Assembly: GCF_000421965.1 (NCBI RefSeq)
Contig: NZ_ATAY01000020.1
Location: forward strand, 1 to 64,000
Origin: Ruminiclostridium papyrosolvens C7
GTDB taxonomy: Bacteria > Bacillota > Clostridia > Acetivibrionales > DSM-1351
Reading direction: 5' to 3'
DNA length: 64,000 bases
The translations under genes were made by a program, and so were the position numbers. How positions within the stretch are numbered: position 1 is the first letter of the stretch; each line of letters begins with the position of its first letter. This document shows, one piece after another, positions 62,406-64,000 of the stretch. A model generated the notes under the pieces. The model had not been told where the DNA came from. It saw nothing but the letters and a program-made list of their open reading frames with translations, and did no database searches.

Positions 62406-62436
62406 TTGGACTCAAAACCCAACAGTAGCAATACCG
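62406..62436 (+). repeat. Degenerate copy of tRNA-Leu anticodon and variable arm
   Basis: Matches 61204-61234 of the tRNA gene at 26 of 31 positions; all five differences are transitions. It lies about 1.14 kb downstream, just after the DUF3885-like gene. Such partial tRNA copies mark the far end of elements integrated at a tRNA gene. It lacks acceptor and T arms, so it is not a tRNA. Confidence 0.7.
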
Positions 62437-62633
62437 CTTACAATTTGTATCTTTTTACAATATTTTCTTTATATAATCATCAATATGTAATATAATGTAA
62501 TATGAAATGAAATTCACCGAATGCATTCAATGAAATTATATCAACAGATTGTCTCTCCGCTATAAACTCATAACAAAAATTTTAGAATTAAAGTGAATTC
62601 ATATATAAAATTAATCTTTTGGAGGTAAGAAAC

Positions 62634-63545
62634 ATGAAAAAACTACTCTTATTTTCTATCATCCTGGCTGTTATTCTGGCAAGCTTTGCACCCTCAACTA
62701 TTTTTGCAGCTACCACTCAAATCAATGGCAGTGACGTTATGGTTATTGGCGATTCGTATTTCGCGTTGTCTGGTGAAATTGTCAGAGCCTTAGAAAATGA
62801 AGCTAGAAATGCTGGTGTTTTAGGTGCAAATGATAGATTTAGAAACAATCCAGTATCTGGAGCTACGTTAGCGAATAATGGCATTCCTTCTCAGTACAAA
62901 AATGGTATTAGTTCTGGTAAAGTTAAGTATGTAATAATGGATGGTGGTGGGAACGATTGTCTACAAGGTTATTCTGCTCCACCATATACTGCAAGCACAC
63001 CTTTTATTAAAAATGCAACAGATGCAGTTACTAATCTATTGAAACAAATGAAAGCTGATGGCGTTGTTAAAGTATTTTATTTGTTCTATCCTGATCCAAA
63101 CGGAGATTTAAATGGTTTAAAGGCAAAATTGGATGCATTAAGACCGATAATGCAATCTACAGTGGCTAATGCAACAGAAAAGCCAGAAACATATTTCTTT
63201 GATATAAGACCAACATGGAGTGGGAATTTATCACAGTATACATTACCTGATGGTATACATCCTACTACAGCTGGAAGCGTAGCAACAGCAAAAGCTATGT
63301 GGTCAGAAATGCAAAAAGTTAACTTTTTCGGTACTAGTACTCCTACAATAAAATATGGAGATTATAACAATGATGGAAGTATTGATGCCTTAGATTTCTC
63401 CTCTTTTAAGATGTATTTGATGAGTCCTGTACGTACATACACTGAAGTTTTTGATCTTAATGTTGATAACACTGTAGATGCAATCGATTTTGCTATCATG
63501 AAGCAGTACCTTTTGGGTATCGTAAAAAATTTACCTTACAATTGA
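62634..63545 (+). CDS. Secreted SGNH/GDSL hydrolase with type I dockerin
   Basis: A 303-residue cellulosomal protein. A signal peptide ([22 protein letters not shown]) is followed by an SGNH-hydrolase domain (about 30-225): block [11 protein letters not shown] (nucleophile Ser), block III GGGND, block [10 protein letters not shown] (Asp-His). The C-terminal dockerin (about 245-300) has two calcium-binding repeats, [14 protein letters not shown] and [14 protein letters not shown]. It probably removes acetyl or similar ester groups from plant polysaccharide while docked on a scaffoldin. ATG 62634 follows GGAGG. The 247 bp upstream hold the tRNA remnant and no other gene. Confidence 0.93.
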   Translation: MKKLLLFSIILAVILASFAPSTIFAATTQINGSDVMVIGDSYFALSGEIVRALENEARNAGVLGANDRFRNNPVSGATLANNGIPSQYKNGISSGKVKYVIMDGGGNDCLQGYSAPPYTASTPFIKNATDAVTNLLKQMKADGVVKVFYLFYPDPNGDLNGLKAKLDALRPIMQSTVANATEKPETYFFDIRPTWSGNLSQYTLPDGIHPTTAGSVATAKAMWSEMQKVNFFGTSTPTIKYGDYNNDGSIDALDFSSFKMYLMSPVRTYTEVFDLNVDNTVDAIDFAIMKQYLLGIVKNLPYN

Positions 63546-63560
63546 AATTCTGTTTACCAG

Positions 63561-63602
63561 AAAACCAAGGGTTTCAGCGAATAGCTGAAACCCTTGGTTT
63601 TT
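63561..63602 (+). terminator. Terminator after the dockerin gene
   Basis: AAAACCAAGGGTTTCAGC pairs with GCTGAAACCCTTGGTTTT around GAATA, followed by T-run. A strong stem with arms of 18 bp. Confidence 0.93.
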
Positions 63603-63715
63603 GTCCTTGTTGACTTTTGGTATTATCCAAGTAATAATATGATTAACATCTTGGAGAAATTTACTTAACTTAAAACTAATAACTTATCTATAAAAAGACA
63701 TATAAGGATTAGTAA

Positions 63716-64000
63716 ATGTTTAAATTAAATAATATTTATCAACCAATTACTGCCCAGCCGTTTTTAAATGACGAAGCTTATACTGAAATTCAACCATGTG
63801 AAGCACTCAAACCCTACATATGCTGTTTTTGGGGTACCCGGAAGCCTTATTCGAGTTTTACTTCAACTCAAATAAAAGATAAGCTTGTAATACCTGACAC
63901 ATGCATGGATATAATATTTAACATTAATACGGATAAAAACGAGCTTGATGGCTTTTTTGCAGGTGTAAGTGATACTACATTTATAGATAAGACAAATGTT
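63716..64000 (+). CDS. AraC-family-type regulator, N-terminal part (cut by window end)
   Basis: The first 95 codons of a gene that runs off the window. The sequence KPYICCFWGTRKPYS and KLVIPDTCMDIIFNI, then GFFAGVSD, fits the N-terminal sensing domain of AraC-type regulators of the DUF6597 kind; the DNA-binding domain would lie beyond the window. An AAGGA ribosome site precedes the ATG. Confidence 0.7.
   Translation, partial: MFKLNNIYQPITAQPFLNDEAYTEIQPCEALKPYICCFWGTRKPYSSFTSTQIKDKLVIPDTCMDIIFNINTDKNELDGFFAGVSDTTFIDKTNV

Noticed and set aside
62440-62500. Promoter for the dockerin gene
   Set aside because: Several AT-rich hexamers are present, but none has both elements at 16-18 bp spacing.

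Overview
The window is low-GC Firmicute DNA. The gene set points to an anaerobic, spore-forming, cellulosome-producing clostridium of the Ruminiclostridium type: spoIIGA-sigE-sigG beside ftsAZ, a CotF-type coat gene, a secreted esterase with a C-terminal dockerin, FliY in place of FliN, and CheC/CheD chemotaxis proteins. The species assignment is an inference from gene content only.

Layout. 1-2.1 kb: a KtrB/TrkH potassium transporter and two small spore-coat type genes. 2.3-14.2 kb: murA, cut in two. The first 114 codons plus one base lie at 2346-2688 and the rest at 13264-14177. Between them is a segment of about 10.57 kb carrying a response regulator, an ECF sigma/anti-sigma pair, polA, coaE, a lytic transglycosylase, an unknown gene, T-box-controlled aroF, and murT-gatD. 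Removing the segment restores an in-frame 418-residue MurA. The cut lies in the codon just before the catalytic cysteine (PGGC motif). The segment ends are 13-bp inverted repeats (12/13), and joined through GG they make a serine-recombinase-like attP. No recombinase gene is present in the segment.

14.2-21.7 kb: the division/sporulation cluster divIB(ftsQ), sbp, ftsA, ftsZ, spoIIGA, sigE, sigG, ymxH-type, nrdR. It has a recognisable spoIIG promoter with a 21-bp spacer and a sigma-F-type promoter before sigG. 22-28.4 kb: comM (yifB), dprA, topA, trmFO. 28.4-61.1 kb: one long flagellar/chemotaxis operon, flgBC-fliEFGHIJ-ylxF-fliK-flgD-(TIGR02530)-flgE-flbD-fliL-fliM-fliY-cheY-fliOPQR-flhBA-flhFG-cheB-cheA-cheW-cheC-cheD-(membrane protein)-fliA(sigD)-fapA-like and three poorly known genes. 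fliY is broken by two one-base frameshifts. motAB, cheR, fliD and flagellin are not in the window.

61.1-64 kb: tRNA-Leu(CAA), then a small AT-rich island (a 74-residue unknown gene and a DUF3885-like gene) closed by a degenerate copy of the tRNA anticodon region, then the SGNH-hydrolase/dockerin gene and the start of an AraC-type regulator cut by the window edge.

How it fits together: the division operon supplies septum proteins and then the early sporulation sigma cascade, and the flagellar operon builds export apparatus, hook-basal body, switch and chemotaxis core. The interrupted murA raises the possibility of a programmed or historical site-specific rearrangement beside essential cell-wall and division genes.
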